From NCBI GenBank assembly GCA_018697195.1, contig JAGMWU010000029.1, positions 186,001 through 250,000 on the forward strand: 64,000 nt of DNA. The letters run 5' to 3'. The position numbers and the translations under genes were made by a program. Shown one piece after another: positions 22,761 to 34,032 of this stretch (position 1 is its first letter; every line of letters starts with the position of its first letter). This stretch comes from Certhia americana (taxonomy: Eukaryota; Chordata; Aves; Passeriformes; Certhiidae). The notes under the pieces were generated by a model. That model had not been told where the DNA came from. It saw nothing but the letters and a program-made list of their open reading frames with translations, and did not search any database.

Positions 22761-23984
22761 GTGTCTGAAATTGTTCTGGCCCTGAGGAAATTCCAGGTAA
22801 AATTTCAGTACCTGCAGTGTCTTCACTGGGAATATCTGTGTGGCACTTCTTCTTGAAAAATCCTGAACGGTGCATTCCTAGCCCAGAAAAGGATTTGGGT
22901 CAGGTAATTAACTTCAATTGTGTTGCAATTGAATTCATCCAGAGAACCCACACATCTTCTCATGGTTGGCATCCTTTCCCTGAGGATGCAGAATGAGAAT
23001 TATCCAATCACTTCTCATTCCTGGCATTCCTGAACCAGTCCCTTCACTGCAGACAGGAACCAAACAAAGGAGCAAGCGACCAGGTACCCACTAATCCAAT
23101 CTGTCTGTGATGAGGAGGTGAACAAGCTCAGTTCTGGCTTAGTATTTTCTGTCTCCTCTGAACTCCCAAAATTGTCTAAAGCCCCATCTCTCTTTCGTTT
23201 TTGTTTTATTTTGGCTCCCAGGCAGCCTGATTTCATTATGACAACTGCTATTTTATCCAAGTATTAAGAATCTGTGTTTGCTGCGTGACAACATAAATTT
23301 TATCAGCCAGTAACAAGCATCATAAAATCAGTTTGCAGTAGGTCTTTCTTGGCAGCTTGATAATCCACACTGTAGAAATGATCTGTTCTCTGGGGCTCCT
23401 TTTCAGTGCTAATGTAGTGCATGAATGCAGAGCTTTCATTTTTAGTGCATTTTAGAATCGGGCAAAGATATTATTTGGCATCAGACAGCACAAGTGCTCC
23501 TAATTCTGGTCTGCTCCTGTTCCTGTACAGCACTAAATCTCCTGTTCCTAAGACATCATCATTCCCTGCTGTAATAAATGCTAAAAACAAATGAAAAAGA
23601 AAATTTCAAGTATAGCAGAGCTGAACTTTTGGAGATGGATTGCAGCAGCACTTTAACTTGCACTTCAATTCTGCACAAATTGCTTTCGATTTTACCTGCT
23701 TTGCATTTAGGAAAAAAAACACCCCAAAATTCCATTTCTCTTGCAGATGCAAGGGCTGCCCCCACAGAGCCAGATTAGTTCCTGTCATCTGTGTTTGATG
23801 CTGCAAACTGTTAGCAACCCCTGGCAGCACCAAATGAAGTCGCACGGAAGGAGAGCTCTCAATAGAAATCGATTTGCGGCACAAAATGCCTGATTTGCAG
23901 TTTTATGGCTTAAAACTCCTTAACCACTGCGATTTATTGTCTGCAGTTAGGAAAGAAGGCTGAGGGGGTTGATTCTCCTGATTT
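22761..23984. other. Unique non-coding sequence
   Basis: No gene is recognised. Sequence complexity is high, and the open frames on both strands around 23560-23880 carry no recognised domain. Confidence 0.45.
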
Positions 23985-24357
23985 AGGCTTTTTAAGTTTT
24001 ATTGGTGGTGTTTGCTTTCAAATATTAAATGTAAAACAATGCCGTTAAATAGCATAGCAATCATTTCTGGATCCTAATTTCACATGGGAATTTGCATCAT
24101 ATGCAGGAATTTTCTCAGTAGATGATATGATTCTCCTCACATTACTGATACTGTAATTCAAGATACCCAAAGTGTACCTCAAGCTGCCCAAGAAGGGAAA
24201 GGGAACCCCAGGGGCTGCTCAAGGTCATCAAACTGAATCTTAATTACTGAATTTATTTATAAATAATGGTGGCCATAGAATATGATAGCGGTGGCTGGAT
24301 TGCTGTGTGGGACAGCTGCTCCACAGCCATAAAGCTGTTTTAATGGAGGCATTTGGT
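23985..24357. promoter_or_regulatory. Possible regulatory block with POU octamer
   Basis: A repeat-free AT-rich block that contains a consensus octamer ATTTGCAT (24090-24097) next to 'catatgc', and a run 'cttaattactgaatttatttataaataatgg' near 24240. This is a suggestion from texture and motif only. An octamer is expected by chance a couple of times in a window of this size. Confidence 0.22.
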
Positions 24358-24394
24358 GAATTTAAGGCAAATTTAAGGCAAATTTAAGGTAAAT
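24358..24394 (+). repeat. 12-bp tandem repeat, three copies
   Basis: Unit AATTTAAGGCAA repeated three times, the third copy with one change (ggtaa). Confidence 0.9.
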
Positions 24395-24608
24395 TGTTCT
24401 CTTTCCTGAGGCTCAGTTCCACTAAGAACCAAGTGTGTGCAGCCTGGAGTGACTAAACAGAGACTGGAACAGAACTGACAGGGAAGGTTTCAAATTAACT
24501 TCTTGTTCCTGTTGTTAGTGGGGATTTCATCCAAATTTCATTGGCACCAGGAGAAGTTTTCTCTCTTTTTACTCAGGCACAGAGTAACAGCCTGAGCTAT
24601 GCAGAGCA

Positions 24609-24722
24609 GGAATGCAGGAGTGGTTTGGGAATCCAGGTGTGGTTTTGGAATGCAGGGGTATTTTTGGAATCCATGTGTATTTTTAGAATCCAGGTGTATT
24701 TTTGGAATGCAGGTATATTTTT
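24609..24722 (+). repeat. 19-bp minisatellite, six copies
   Basis: Six consecutive 19-bp units fit exactly into 114 bp. The consensus is GGAATCCAGGTGTATTTTT. The units alternate between 'ggaatgcag' and 'ggaatccag' forms, suggesting expansion from a two-unit block. Antisense open frames with repeated lysine, histidine and aspartate residues arise from it. Confidence 0.95.
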
Positions 24723-25209
24723 GCAGTGCTAAATACACACTCCTTTGGGAAGGAAGGATGAAAAATCAGCAGCAGCAGCAGCTGAAATTTGACCTCACCA
24801 GAGTTGCTGACACCAGAGTTTTTCTGGTGAGGTTACAATCATTTGTAGATGGTTTCCTTCTCATAAAACACAAAACTCTTTCACTCTTATTTGGTAAAAA
24901 CAATATTATTTTTTCTCTACTTTCTCCTGCTCTTAATTTTGCGGTTATTCATTACTGCCTAATAGTGCTGCCCAATATCCATCTGTTCATCCTCATTCAA
25001 GTGGCTTTTCTCCTTAAAACAGGCATGAGAGACACCTTCGTATCTTGATTAAAATCTCTACATTTTTACATTTTAACTACTGCTCTGTATTTAATAATCT
25101 TTGCTCTGAGGCAGTGATTCCTTAATATTGGCAAAATACACTCTCAAAATTACTGCTTGATCTTTGTTCTTGCTCTGCTGCACGAAATCCCACCGTCCTC
25201 GAAACACAA
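24723..25209. other. Unique sequence with short CAG tract
   Basis: A (CAG)5 tract lies at about 24767-24782. Otherwise AT-rich with no recognised gene. Confidence 0.5.
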
Positions 25210-25428
25210 AAATCATGGAATAGTTTGGGTTGGAAGGGACCTTAAAAATCATCTGGTGCCACCCCTGGCATGGGCAGGGACACCTCCCACTCTTCAAGGG
25301 CACTCCAAGCCCCATCCAACCTAACCTTAGATACTGCCAGGGGCAGGGCATCCATGGAATAACCTGTGACAGGGTCTCACCATCCTCACAGGGAAGAACA
25401 TACTCCTAATATCTAATCTAAATCAGCA
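25210..25428 (-). mobile_element. CR1 LINE fragment, first of a head-to-tail pair
   Basis: Antisense CR1: 'aatcatggaatagtttgggttggaagggacctt', 'catctggtgccacccctggcatgggcagggacacctcccac', 'ccaagccccatccaacctaacctta', then 'ccatcctcacagggaagaa' and 'ctaatatctaatctaaa'. The 5'-truncated side abuts the next CR1 directly. Confidence 0.93.
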
Positions 25429-25429
25429 C

Positions 25430-25625
25430 ATGGAATCCTGGAATGATTTGGGTTGAAAGAGACCTGAAAGAGCACTCCTGCCATGGGCAAGGACGCCTTC
25501 CATTGACCCAGGGTGCTCCAAGCCCAGTCCAACCTACCCTTGGGCACTTCGAGGGATCCAGAGGCTTCCAACTCACCTTTGGAGAAAACTCAACTTGTCC
25601 TCTGCTTTATCCAAACCAGAGGGTT
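25430..25625 (-). mobile_element. CR1 LINE fragment, second of a head-to-tail pair
   Basis: Antisense CR1 in the same orientation: 'tggaatcctggaatgatttgggttgaaagagacct', 'ctgccatgggcaaggacgcctt', 'agggtgctccaagccc', 'ccttgggcacttcgagggatccag'. Its 3' end abuts the 5'-truncated side of the neighbouring copy. Confidence 0.9.
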
Positions 25626-26799
25626 CTGCCTTCACACAAATCCTGATCATCTCAGGATAAATTTCCAAGTGTGGGAGCAGCAGCTGTGGAAATGAGCCAC
25701 GTCAGGCAGGGAAAATGTGAGGAATCAAACAAAGCTCACAGTCAGGTGGGTTGTTGTCAAGCTCCTGGGTCTGCAGCTGGGATCTGTGTGGGAGGAAAGG
25801 AAACTGGGGGAGGCAATGGGAGAAGAAGATTTTAAGAGCATTTTAGGACAAGAGCAGTTCTGGAAGTGTAAGCTCTCAGTGCCACTCCCGGGCTGGGAGT
25901 TCCTGCCCTGGCAGAGCATGGAGCCCCCAGCACAACACAGGCACTCAACTCCTTCCACTCCAGTGAAGTTTGGCAGCCTGGGAGATTTGCTTTGTGTTGT
26001 TTACAGGCTCTGTGTTCCCCTCTTTCATTACCAACGTTTCACTTTCTGCAAAGATAATGCGCCTCAAAGTCAAGCACAAAAGGAGGCTGCTGATAGACAA
26101 GTTGCTTTTTGTCATCTGCAGGGAATTACTGTCATTTGCTAAATGTGTGACCCACTCTCTTCAGCATCTTGGAGATGAATCTGTGGTGCAGCTGGGAAGC
26201 AGTAAAGTTGCCTTGGCAAAAACAAGCTGATGCAGGGGCTGTGAGCTCTGGGATGGCCCAGCTCCATCCCTCCTTCTCTGCAGCCACAGTTTGTGCCTGG
26301 GTGTTTCTGGGATTGTTTGACAACCAGAGCTTGGGATCTGCCAGGTCTTTATTGGTTTAAAACCATCTTGGAATATGCTGCATTCTGGTTTTTATTTCAT
26401 CAGTCAGGAATATGGGGTTTTTGGTTTGTTTTCATTTCTTAGTTTTCACTGTGGGGAATTTTTTATTTCTTTCATTTCTTAACTTTTACCATGGGGAACT
26501 TTGTTGTTGCCATTGCACACATGTGACTTTCTGGCCATAAAAATCAGTTCAGTGCCACCAGAATCCTTCCTGGTGTTGGGCTCCCACTTCCCAGCTTTCA
26601 TTTTCCTAAGCAGGAAAGGCATCAGGAACTGCTTTTCAGTCACCTGGCTAAAGACAGTTAAATTTATTGTCCCTATACCTTGTGAGGATTCTGTCCCCTT
26701 TCTCAGACCACGAGCTGAAATGCCTCTGCTCCAGCCCTCACCCCCTGAGGATTACTGAGCTTCATTCTCTTGCCAAAACAGCAACTGAATGTCATTTTT
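25626..26799. other. Unique non-coding sequence
   Basis: A 141-codon open frame (25717-26142) has no family I recognise. A duplicated phrase 'tttcatttcttagttttcac / tttcatttcttaacttttac' with 'atggggaa..' flanks (26430-26500) is a small imperfect direct repeat. No gene is supported. Confidence 0.45.
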
Positions 26800-27090
26800 C
26801 TCAGCTTTATTTACAGTAAGTTCCCTTTATTCAACACCCAGGCAGGAAGGGATTCTTAAAGTGGGCATAGATCACATTTATGTTCACTTAATTCCCCTTT
26901 ACAGTGCCAGGATGATGTAAATCACCCTCAGAATAGACCACAATCAGACACTCTCCATCAGTGGTCCTGCAATGGGAACTGCAGCAAAGCTCATTCATTT
27001 AGCAGTCCTTAATGGGAGGTCACTCATTATTTACACAGCTTACAAGTCATTTGGAATTATGGTTTATTAGCACCAGAGGCAGGAAGATGA
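26800..27090. promoter_or_regulatory. Possible conserved non-coding element
   Basis: Repeat-free, balanced AT-rich block with 'tttatttacagtaag', 'acttaattcccc' and 'ggtttattagcacc'. Assigned by texture only. Confidence 0.2.
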
Positions 27091-28009
27091 TGCCAGGAGG
27101 AGCATTTTCCTCTCATCAGATGTGCCCTGCTTTACTTGAGGTAATATTTAGAGGGTTCATTTTCACTCCCTGTGCCTGCTCTGCCTAAGCTGAATTCCTG
27201 GGCTGGCAGAGACCTTATAGAGTTATCAAAAAGTTCCAGCTGACCTAAGAGAAACATCTTTGAGACATCTGTGCGAACAACATTCCTCCTGCATTCATTG
27301 AGCTGTCACCTGTTGTTCCTTCAGTACAGAACTTGCCCAGCTCCCATCATGAATTCAGATCCCATTTAATCCTTCTCAAGCAGAATTTGTCTCTGTCCTG
27401 TTGGTTTGTTTTTAGGTGGCTGGTTTCTTTTTTCTTTTTTACACTCCTGTGGAATTTTTGAGGGGAAAAATTCATCAAAAGCTGCTGCTCCAGAAGGAGT
27501 ATGTAAGACACAGGTGCCCACTGGGAAAGCATCTCTTCAACCAGACCAGCAAACTGAGAGAGCTGAGCAGAAATGCCACTGGGAAATGTCTCTAAGGTAT
27601 GGCCATGACAAGAATTTTAATATTTGCTACAACTCCAGGGTGGCACAGCACTGTTGCACTAAAGCAGAGTGAGAACACAGAGAAGGAGCAGTTAAAGGCT
27701 GCTGAAATCACCTCTGCATCTGTGTAAAATTTGTGTCCCTGTGTCCTAACTCTCCAGCAAACTGTGAAATGAAGGGGATTATTTTCTTTAATATTAGTTC
27801 ACAATTAGCTCATTTCTAGGCCCTGAATACCTTATTCCAATTGCAAATGAGGATCTTACTGTGCAATTACAGAGGAGGAGAGGGAAAAGGGTGGGAAAAG
27901 AGTGGAAAAAGGACAAAAGACAAGTCCCAGCAGGATGCACACAGTACCTCTGCCTGTACCTCAGCTCTGAGAAGGGATCATTAACTAGACTTCCTTCCCA
28001 AATCTTGTG
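27091..28009. other. Unique non-coding sequence
   Basis: A weak CR1-like phrase occurs near 27187-27240 ('gaattcctgggctggcagagaccttatagag'), too diverged to call. Nothing else is recognised. Confidence 0.4.
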
Positions 28010-28110
28010 CTGTTACCAATCCTATTAATAACCAGCATTCTCCAATTAAGCAATCTCCCCAATTATTAATCCATTAGAAATTCCTTTGCAGAAAAATTCA
28101 TTGTAATGTC
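28010..28110. promoter_or_regulatory. AT-rich homeodomain-motif block
   Basis: A dense run of TAAT/ATTA cores (cctattaataacc, ccaattaagc, ccaattattaatccattag). Possibly regulatory. No direct evidence. Confidence 0.2.
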
Positions 28111-29555
28111 TGTTGGGGATGTCTATTCTTAAGAGCTCTTTTTTTTTTGGAGGGGGGGAAGATTTGTTTAATTATGATTTAAAAACTTGGCTTTCTGAAC
28201 TTCACAAAGAATTAATGACTTGAGTTGCTCCATTGACTCTGGGAAAAGCTGCTCCCAAATTAACTGTACCCCCTGCTCTCTGCCTTGAGAGCTTCTCAGG
28301 GCACATTCAAGCTTCCTTCCTCTCCTTTTCTGAGAGGAGGCACAGGATTATGTAAGAAAATGGCAGCAATTATGATAATAACGTAATGGGAACAATTAGT
28401 GAGCAAAATCCATGAGTTAATTGAAGTGCACTCGTCTTTTGAGGAAGGGCTTTGTCATATCTTGATCTATCTTCTGGTATTACAATGCTCTGCTTTCTCT
28501 GAGTGGGGGTGAAAGCCAAGTGAACGTGTTCAGGCATGTAGGAATTGGAGGGGAAAATAGGGAAAAATTTGGAAAAGGTGCATTGTAGCTCTGACACCTG
28601 ACAGGGCTCAGTTCTAGTGCTCATTGATGATTTTCTTTTTTTTTCTTTTTCGATTTCTTTTTTTTTTTTTTTTTTTTAATTTAATCTGCTTTTGCCCTTT
28701 CTCAAGTCTTTCCCAGGAAAGAAGATCCATTTACTATGACTGATTGTAACATTCTCTTTTTCAGTTTCTTGGCTCTTTGCTCTGTGTTTCTCACTTTGTG
28801 CCATGAATGCCTAATTCCAAATGGGGATTTCAGGAGCCCCATCTGCCCTGCTAAGAATTGGAGACGCCTCTGGGTCTCTTTATCCTCAAAAATTGTCTCT
28901 GCTTCCCTCAGGCACCTGAGGGAGGGCAGGAATCCCTCCCTGCTCCAGTTTCCTACTGTTTATATCCTGGAATATGTCAAAGCCCTGGCAAAGAGCTGAT
29001 TTATGATGGACACTTTGAAACTCCCTATGAATGTCAGGGGCTGAAGATAAAACAGAGCCTGAACCTAAAGATGCTGAATTAAAAATAGTCCAAGAGTCCA
29101 TGTTTTGGAATTTCTCCAGTTAAAGGATATTGACAGTTGCTGAGTTCCAACATATTCAGTCTTTTCTGACTTTCCTTCTATGGCATAGGAGTAAATATTT
29201 CCTTATAGACTCGGCTAAGAGGGCAGCTTTAAGAGTAGTCCCATTCCCATTTTTATACCTGGAGTAAGAACTCACACTGTGCAAGGAGGGGCCATTTCCA
29301 GAGAACAAACCTGGCTTGGGTAGTCACCAACCGTGGTTAATTATTTTGGAAAACAAGAATTTCCATCAGTGAATCAGATCCTCACTGAGCACCACAGTGT
29401 TTGAAAATGTGTGGAAAGTTGGTTTATGTCTTTCTCTTCCCATTTTTTCCCCATCCCACAGGTAACTTGTTCCTTCTTGGTTCTGGTTTCACTGTTGGGT
29501 CCTTCTAGGGGACTTGGGGATATTGTGCATCAAAAGCAGAATATGGCTGGGATGT
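28111..29555. other. Unique sequence with poly-T tract
   Basis: A T-rich tract (28630-28677) ends in 20 consecutive T. The rest is unique, with no recognised gene. Confidence 0.45.
28630..28677. repeat. Poly-T tract
   Basis: T-rich, ending in an unbroken run of 20 T (28658-28677). It could be the antisense tail of a retroposed sequence, but no source is visible to the right. Confidence 0.85.
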
Positions 29556-29815
29556 TTGGATTGGATATTAGGAAAAAGTTTTCCATGGAAAGTGTTGTCA
29601 AGCACTGAATAGTGCAGGGCAGAGGTGGAGTCCCCATCCCTGGATATGTTCAAAAAAATATGTGGGTGTGGCACTTATTATGTGAGGAAATATGAATATA
29701 AAATATGAGGATGTGGTTTAGTGGTGACCATGGTGCTGATTGATGGTTAGACGTGGTTCTAACCTGAAAGATTTGGTTCCAGCCTGAAAGATTCCATGAT
29801 TCCATGATTCTGTGA
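29556..29815 (+). mobile_element. CR1 LINE fragment, Y-like subfamily
   Basis: Sense CR1 of the subfamily with a longer 3' region: 'ttggatattaggaaaaagttttccatgg', 'gtcaagcactgaatag', 'gaggtggagtccccatccctgga', 'tgtgggtgtggcactt', 'gtggtttagtggtgacca', 'ctgattgatggttaga', 'ggttctaacc', then a terminal 'gattccatgattccatgattctgtg' repeat. It has an internal duplication 'cctgaaagattt/cctgaaagattc'. Confidence 0.9.
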
Positions 29816-30519
29816 CATCAATAATGTTTAGGAAAACACTGAATTTTGATAACTGGGTGCATGCTGGGCAATCACAACTTCCTTACTGAATTCCAAAAGA
29901 ATCTGCAGGAGAACACAAGAATTTTCTCCGTAGATTTTTATTAACCAAGTAAATTGTGTGATTTTTTAATTTTTCCAAGAGTAAAATGAATAAATTGCTC
30001 TGCATGCAACCACACTACCTCATTCCAGAGGTGAGGTGCACTGGGCTATCCTTTGTCTCACTGAATGAGGCCCTTTGTTTTATTTTTTTCCTGAAGAGAA
30101 ATAATTATTTCCAAGATATTTAACTTCCAGAATTATTAGTCACACCCTAATTATTAGTCACCCCCTCATCCCTAATAATGTGCAAAGACAACTGCACTTA
30201 GGGGATTCCCAGCAGGTACGAGTTGGGAGTTTGCTGCTCTTATTGGGTGACTTTTTCCACTGGGCATATGAACTTTACTTTACAGCTGTGTTTTGTGAAA
30301 AGTAAGTGATTAACAAATATTTATGGCACTAATGGCCCCAGTCCCACTCAAATCCACCCCCCCCCCTAATATTTACTGAATGTGGTTTTCGAGTAGGAGA
30401 CTCTCTCATAAAAATGCTCTGCAAAAGGGGTGGGAAAGGAGATTATCCTGTAGAAATTACCTGAGCCTCTCTCTCCATGTGCAGCAAAGCAGAATAAGGA
30501 CAAGGACAGGTTTGGGTGT
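29816..30519. other. Unique non-coding sequence
   Basis: AT-rich sequence with no recognised gene. A C9 run occurs at 30357-30366. A small direct repeat 'attattagtcacaccct/attattagtcaccccct' lies at 30132-30166. Confidence 0.45.
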
Positions 30520-30640
30520 TTGTCACACTTTAGCCTAACTTGGCGTGTAGGGCAACTTGATGAGTTTAATTAGCAAATTATAGTTAGTCCATTATCCAAT
30601 TTACAAAGGTAGAATTGTTTTCCACTTTATGCAGCACACA
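30520..30640. promoter_or_regulatory. AT-rich homeodomain-motif block
   Basis: Contains 'gtttaattagcaaattatag' and 'ccattatccaattt' in repeat-free sequence. Suggested by texture only. Confidence 0.18.
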
Positions 30641-32329
30641 AACAGTGTAAAGAAACCCAGCCATGTGGCAATAACAAACTTCTGTTTGCTCTCCCTGATG
30701 AAAATTGGCTTTTATAGTTTTATTTTAATATTTGGAAGTGACTCTTGCTGCCTTACCTCCCTCCACTGCAGCAGCCTGGGAACAGCATATGGTTTTCTAA
30801 AGGGCTGGAAGGAGAAATGCCATTTGTGTGTATGATTCCAGGCACAGTTTCTTTGCCTGAAACCCCTGGAGATGTGTAAAATGTAAAACTGCTAAAAAAG
30901 AAAACAGCTACAACTTCCTTTGATTAATGGATGGCTGAAGGAAAGTGTTTTGCAGAAAATTTCCAAACTGAGAAGTGTTTGATTCAGAATACCATCAACA
31001 AATCAAAAATGCAGCACAGAAGCATCACGAGTTGATATGTTCCAGTAGTCAGGCCCTTCTGGACAGAAAATGAAATAAAAAGCCATTTCTTCAATTGAAA
31101 ATGGACAGAATAATAGGTTTGTTTTATTTTTAGGATGTTTGGCTCCTGACTTGTGAAAGGTGCAGTGTCATGTAGAAATTGTAACTGATATGGGAGCTGG
31201 AATTTGACACCTGCTGACTCCAGATATTTAATTAAAACTCAGGGAAGAAAGTAATAATTTCTCAGCGTTATGAAAGGCTTTGGCTCACAGTGAGAGGCAT
31301 TGGGGGATCAAAGATCACAACCTTGCTGAATAAAAAGGGGCTTGGTTTAATGATCACTGATTCAACATCATTTAGATGTACAGCTGAAAAAAACCCCCAT
31401 AATGGAAAGTAACGGAACATAAATTCTCCAAGGAGAAAATAAAGCCTCTGTGTGTGTCCACATTTTATATCCCAAAGGTTTGACAAGGACATGGATGAAG
31501 TTTCCTGGTGCTGGGGGAAAGGGGACATTGTTAAAAAACCCAGGAGCAATTAGAGTTTGGCTGATACCACCAAATTGCTGGAGCCCACTGGCCCCAGATA
31601 GATGTCCTGCTCCATCTGAAACTCTCTTGGAGCTCCAGGGAGAGCATTGTGCTCCTCAGCCTCCCCTTGCATCTCCTTCAGTGATTCCCTGCCAAAGCAG
31701 AGCCTGAGTAGGGGGCTTTTATTCTATTTTGGTGTCATAGATGTATAGGCTGACAATATTTTCCTGATCAGCTCTCTTGGCTGTCAGTTTAATGAAGCAG
31801 TTGTTTGGAAGGCTTGGATTTGGGAGGGGTGACAGGACAAGGAGTCTTGACACTGGTCTGGGAATAATTTCATAGTGACTCTGCAAAGTTTATCCCCAGG
31901 GGAAACACCCTGAAGTTTCCACCTCAGGTGTCAGAAATAAACTCAATTAGGCCTTTATTTCATATATGTGCACTCAAAACTTCTTTTGGTGTGGTAGAGA
32001 TGGTCCCAGCAGGTCACACCAGGGAAATAATTCCTGATTCATTAAGTAGACCATCCCCCAAACTGGATCTTCTTCCAGAAAAAAATAATCACCTCCTAGA
32101 AGCCTCTGTTGTCCTTTGAAATGGGGAAAGGATGAATAGGAGAAAGCAACATTTTTAGGGACTTTGTGAGGAATAAATTCAGTCCTGCTCTGTCATGACC
32201 AAATCTCTGCCTTCTAAGACCTACTCCTGAGCCAAATTCCAAGTTTCAAGGGACCAGAATTCTACTTGATGTATTAATATTGAGTGTTAGCATGAGGTGA
32301 ACCTGCCCCAAGGAGTTCACGGTACAGAA
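30641..32329. other. Unique non-coding sequence
   Basis: No gene or transposon is recognised. Confidence 0.45.
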
Positions 32330-32530
32330 CATTTTTATTTTCTATTATTAATTCCAGACTTGCTACTGTTCCCATGACTCAGGCAATACATTGCTCGTTG
32401 TCACTGCTGCAATTAGTGGTGACAACAAATAATTATGAGCATTGGTAATCAGAGATCTATGTAATAAATCACACTGAGCCATTCTGAATCAGAGAAAATG
32501 CTTAAATAGGGAGTATTTATATGGACAATT
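32330..32530. promoter_or_regulatory. Possible conserved non-coding element
   Basis: A repeat-free block with 'ttattaattcc', an AP-1-like catgactcagg, 'gcaattagtggtgacaac', 'aaataattatgagc' and 'ctatgtaataaatc'. Possibly an enhancer. Conservation cannot be judged here. Confidence 0.22.
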
Positions 32531-33592
32531 TATTAATAGAAAGCAAAATTAGAAATTTTAGGCCAGAGTTTGTGAGGCTAAGTTTATGTTGAGTTCCCAC
32601 TAAATATGAGATCAACACTTTTCCCCTCACTAGCCTTTTACTGTCAAATCCCATTGCCCAAGTTTGTGCTATTTCAACTTGGTCTGTCTCTGCTTTTAGT
32701 ACTGATCCCATAAATAAACCCTAGGTTACAAGAAATTACACTTCCAAATGCTGGAATTCTCAGAACCCATCAATCAGACATTTCAGCAGACACAGGGAGA
32801 CTTTGGTGCACTCGTGCCAGAATCTGCCATGTGAATTATGAAGCTGAGCTTCCTTGGAGCCTTTGGATATCCCCAGCAGAAGTCCACACATGCAAAACCA
32901 GAGCGTTTTTTTAAATATCTCACATCTGTCGTGTTTAGGAGCTGCTGAACTGCTTTAATGCCGATTAAAGGTGTGTTTTTCCTGTAGTTCCCGCAGTCCC
33001 TTGATCTGCTGCCATGGGCTGGAGTTTTCTATTGATTCCTCCTCCTCAGGATGACGGATTTGCAGGCTGAACTGTAAACAACTGAGAGAGTGTTGTGACA
33101 ATTTCCTTCACTCTAAATCACCTCACGCTCCATGCTGCTCATTGGGGCAGCACAAAGAGCTTTTCCTTGCTGGAATTTTTCCTTTCCCTCTAAAATGGTG
33201 CAGGATCAGGCCTGGGAGAAAGGAGCTCTTAAAGTTAAGCATGTGCTTAAGTGCTTTTCTGGATCAGTGCCCTGCTCCATCGATGTTCTCAGTGCCATTT
33301 GCAGGAGATGTAATTGCCTGCCCACGTCTGCAGTGGCTGCTCAGCACTAAATCTCCGTGCCCTGTCCTCCTCCTCCTCCTCCTCTTCCAGAACTGCTCCA
33401 CGAGGCTCTGAAGGTCACTGGAGAGCAACAGGCCTGGTTGGATGAGGAATCCAAGCCTTGGAAGTGTTGCTGCTGACAGCAAAGCTGAAAAGTTTGTGCA
33501 CCAGTGGTGTCATCACTTTTGGGATGAATTGTCATGACCTTGGTTAGGCAGAGAGCACAAGAATGAAGCTGAGTCTCTTTAGCTTGACTTCT
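32531..33592. other. Unique sequence with short CCT tract
   Basis: A (TCC)6-like tract lies at about 33365-33383. Antisense frames with poly-arginine there are artefacts. No gene is recognised. Confidence 0.45.
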
Positions 33593-33712
33593 TAGAATCC
33601 TATAATTTTTTAGGCTGGAAAAAACCCTTTGAGATCATTGAGTCAAACGATAAAACAGAAATCCTCCCCTAAACCTGTCCCTCAGTGCCACATCCACACA
33701 TCTTGATGAGTT
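33593..33712 (-). mobile_element. CR1 LINE fragment, diverged
   Basis: Antisense CR1: 'tagaatcctataattttttaggctggaaaaaaccc', 'tttgagatcattgagtcaaacg', then 'cctaaacctgtccctcagtgccacatccacac'. It matches the CR1 type with 'AGATCATCAAGTCCAACC' and 'CTAAACCATGTCCC'. Confidence 0.85.
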
Positions 33713-33755
33713 GTTATTTTTTTCCTTATGGAGAAAAAGGAGGAGAGAAGATGCT

Positions 33756-34032
33756 CATGGAATCATGGAATGGGTTGGGTGAAAACAACCTAAAAGATGA
33801 TCCAGTTTCAACCCTTGCCACGGGCAGGGGCACCTCCAACTGTCCCAGGTTGCTCCAACTTGGCCTCAGACACTCTGGGGATCCAGGGGCAGCTACTGCT
33901 TCTCTGGAAATTCCATTTCAGATCCTCAGAGTTCCTCACCCTCAGAATTCCTCCCTAATATCCCATCCAACCCTGCCCTCTGGCAGCAGAAAAGCATTCC
34001 CTCTTGTCCTGTCCCTCCATCCCTTGTAAAAA
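33756..34032 (-). mobile_element. CR1 LINE fragment
   Basis: Antisense CR1: 'catggaatcatggaatgggttgggtg', 'gatgatccagtttcaaccctt', 'ggcaggggcacctccaactgtcccaggttgctcc', 'cagacactctggggatccaggggcagc', then 'cctccctaatatcccatccaaccctgccctctggcag'. It lies 43 bp from the previous CR1 in the same orientation but belongs to a different subfamily, so the two are independent insertions. Confidence 0.92.

Noticed and set aside
27187..27240. Weak CR1-like phrase
   Set aside because: Too short and diverged to separate from chance.
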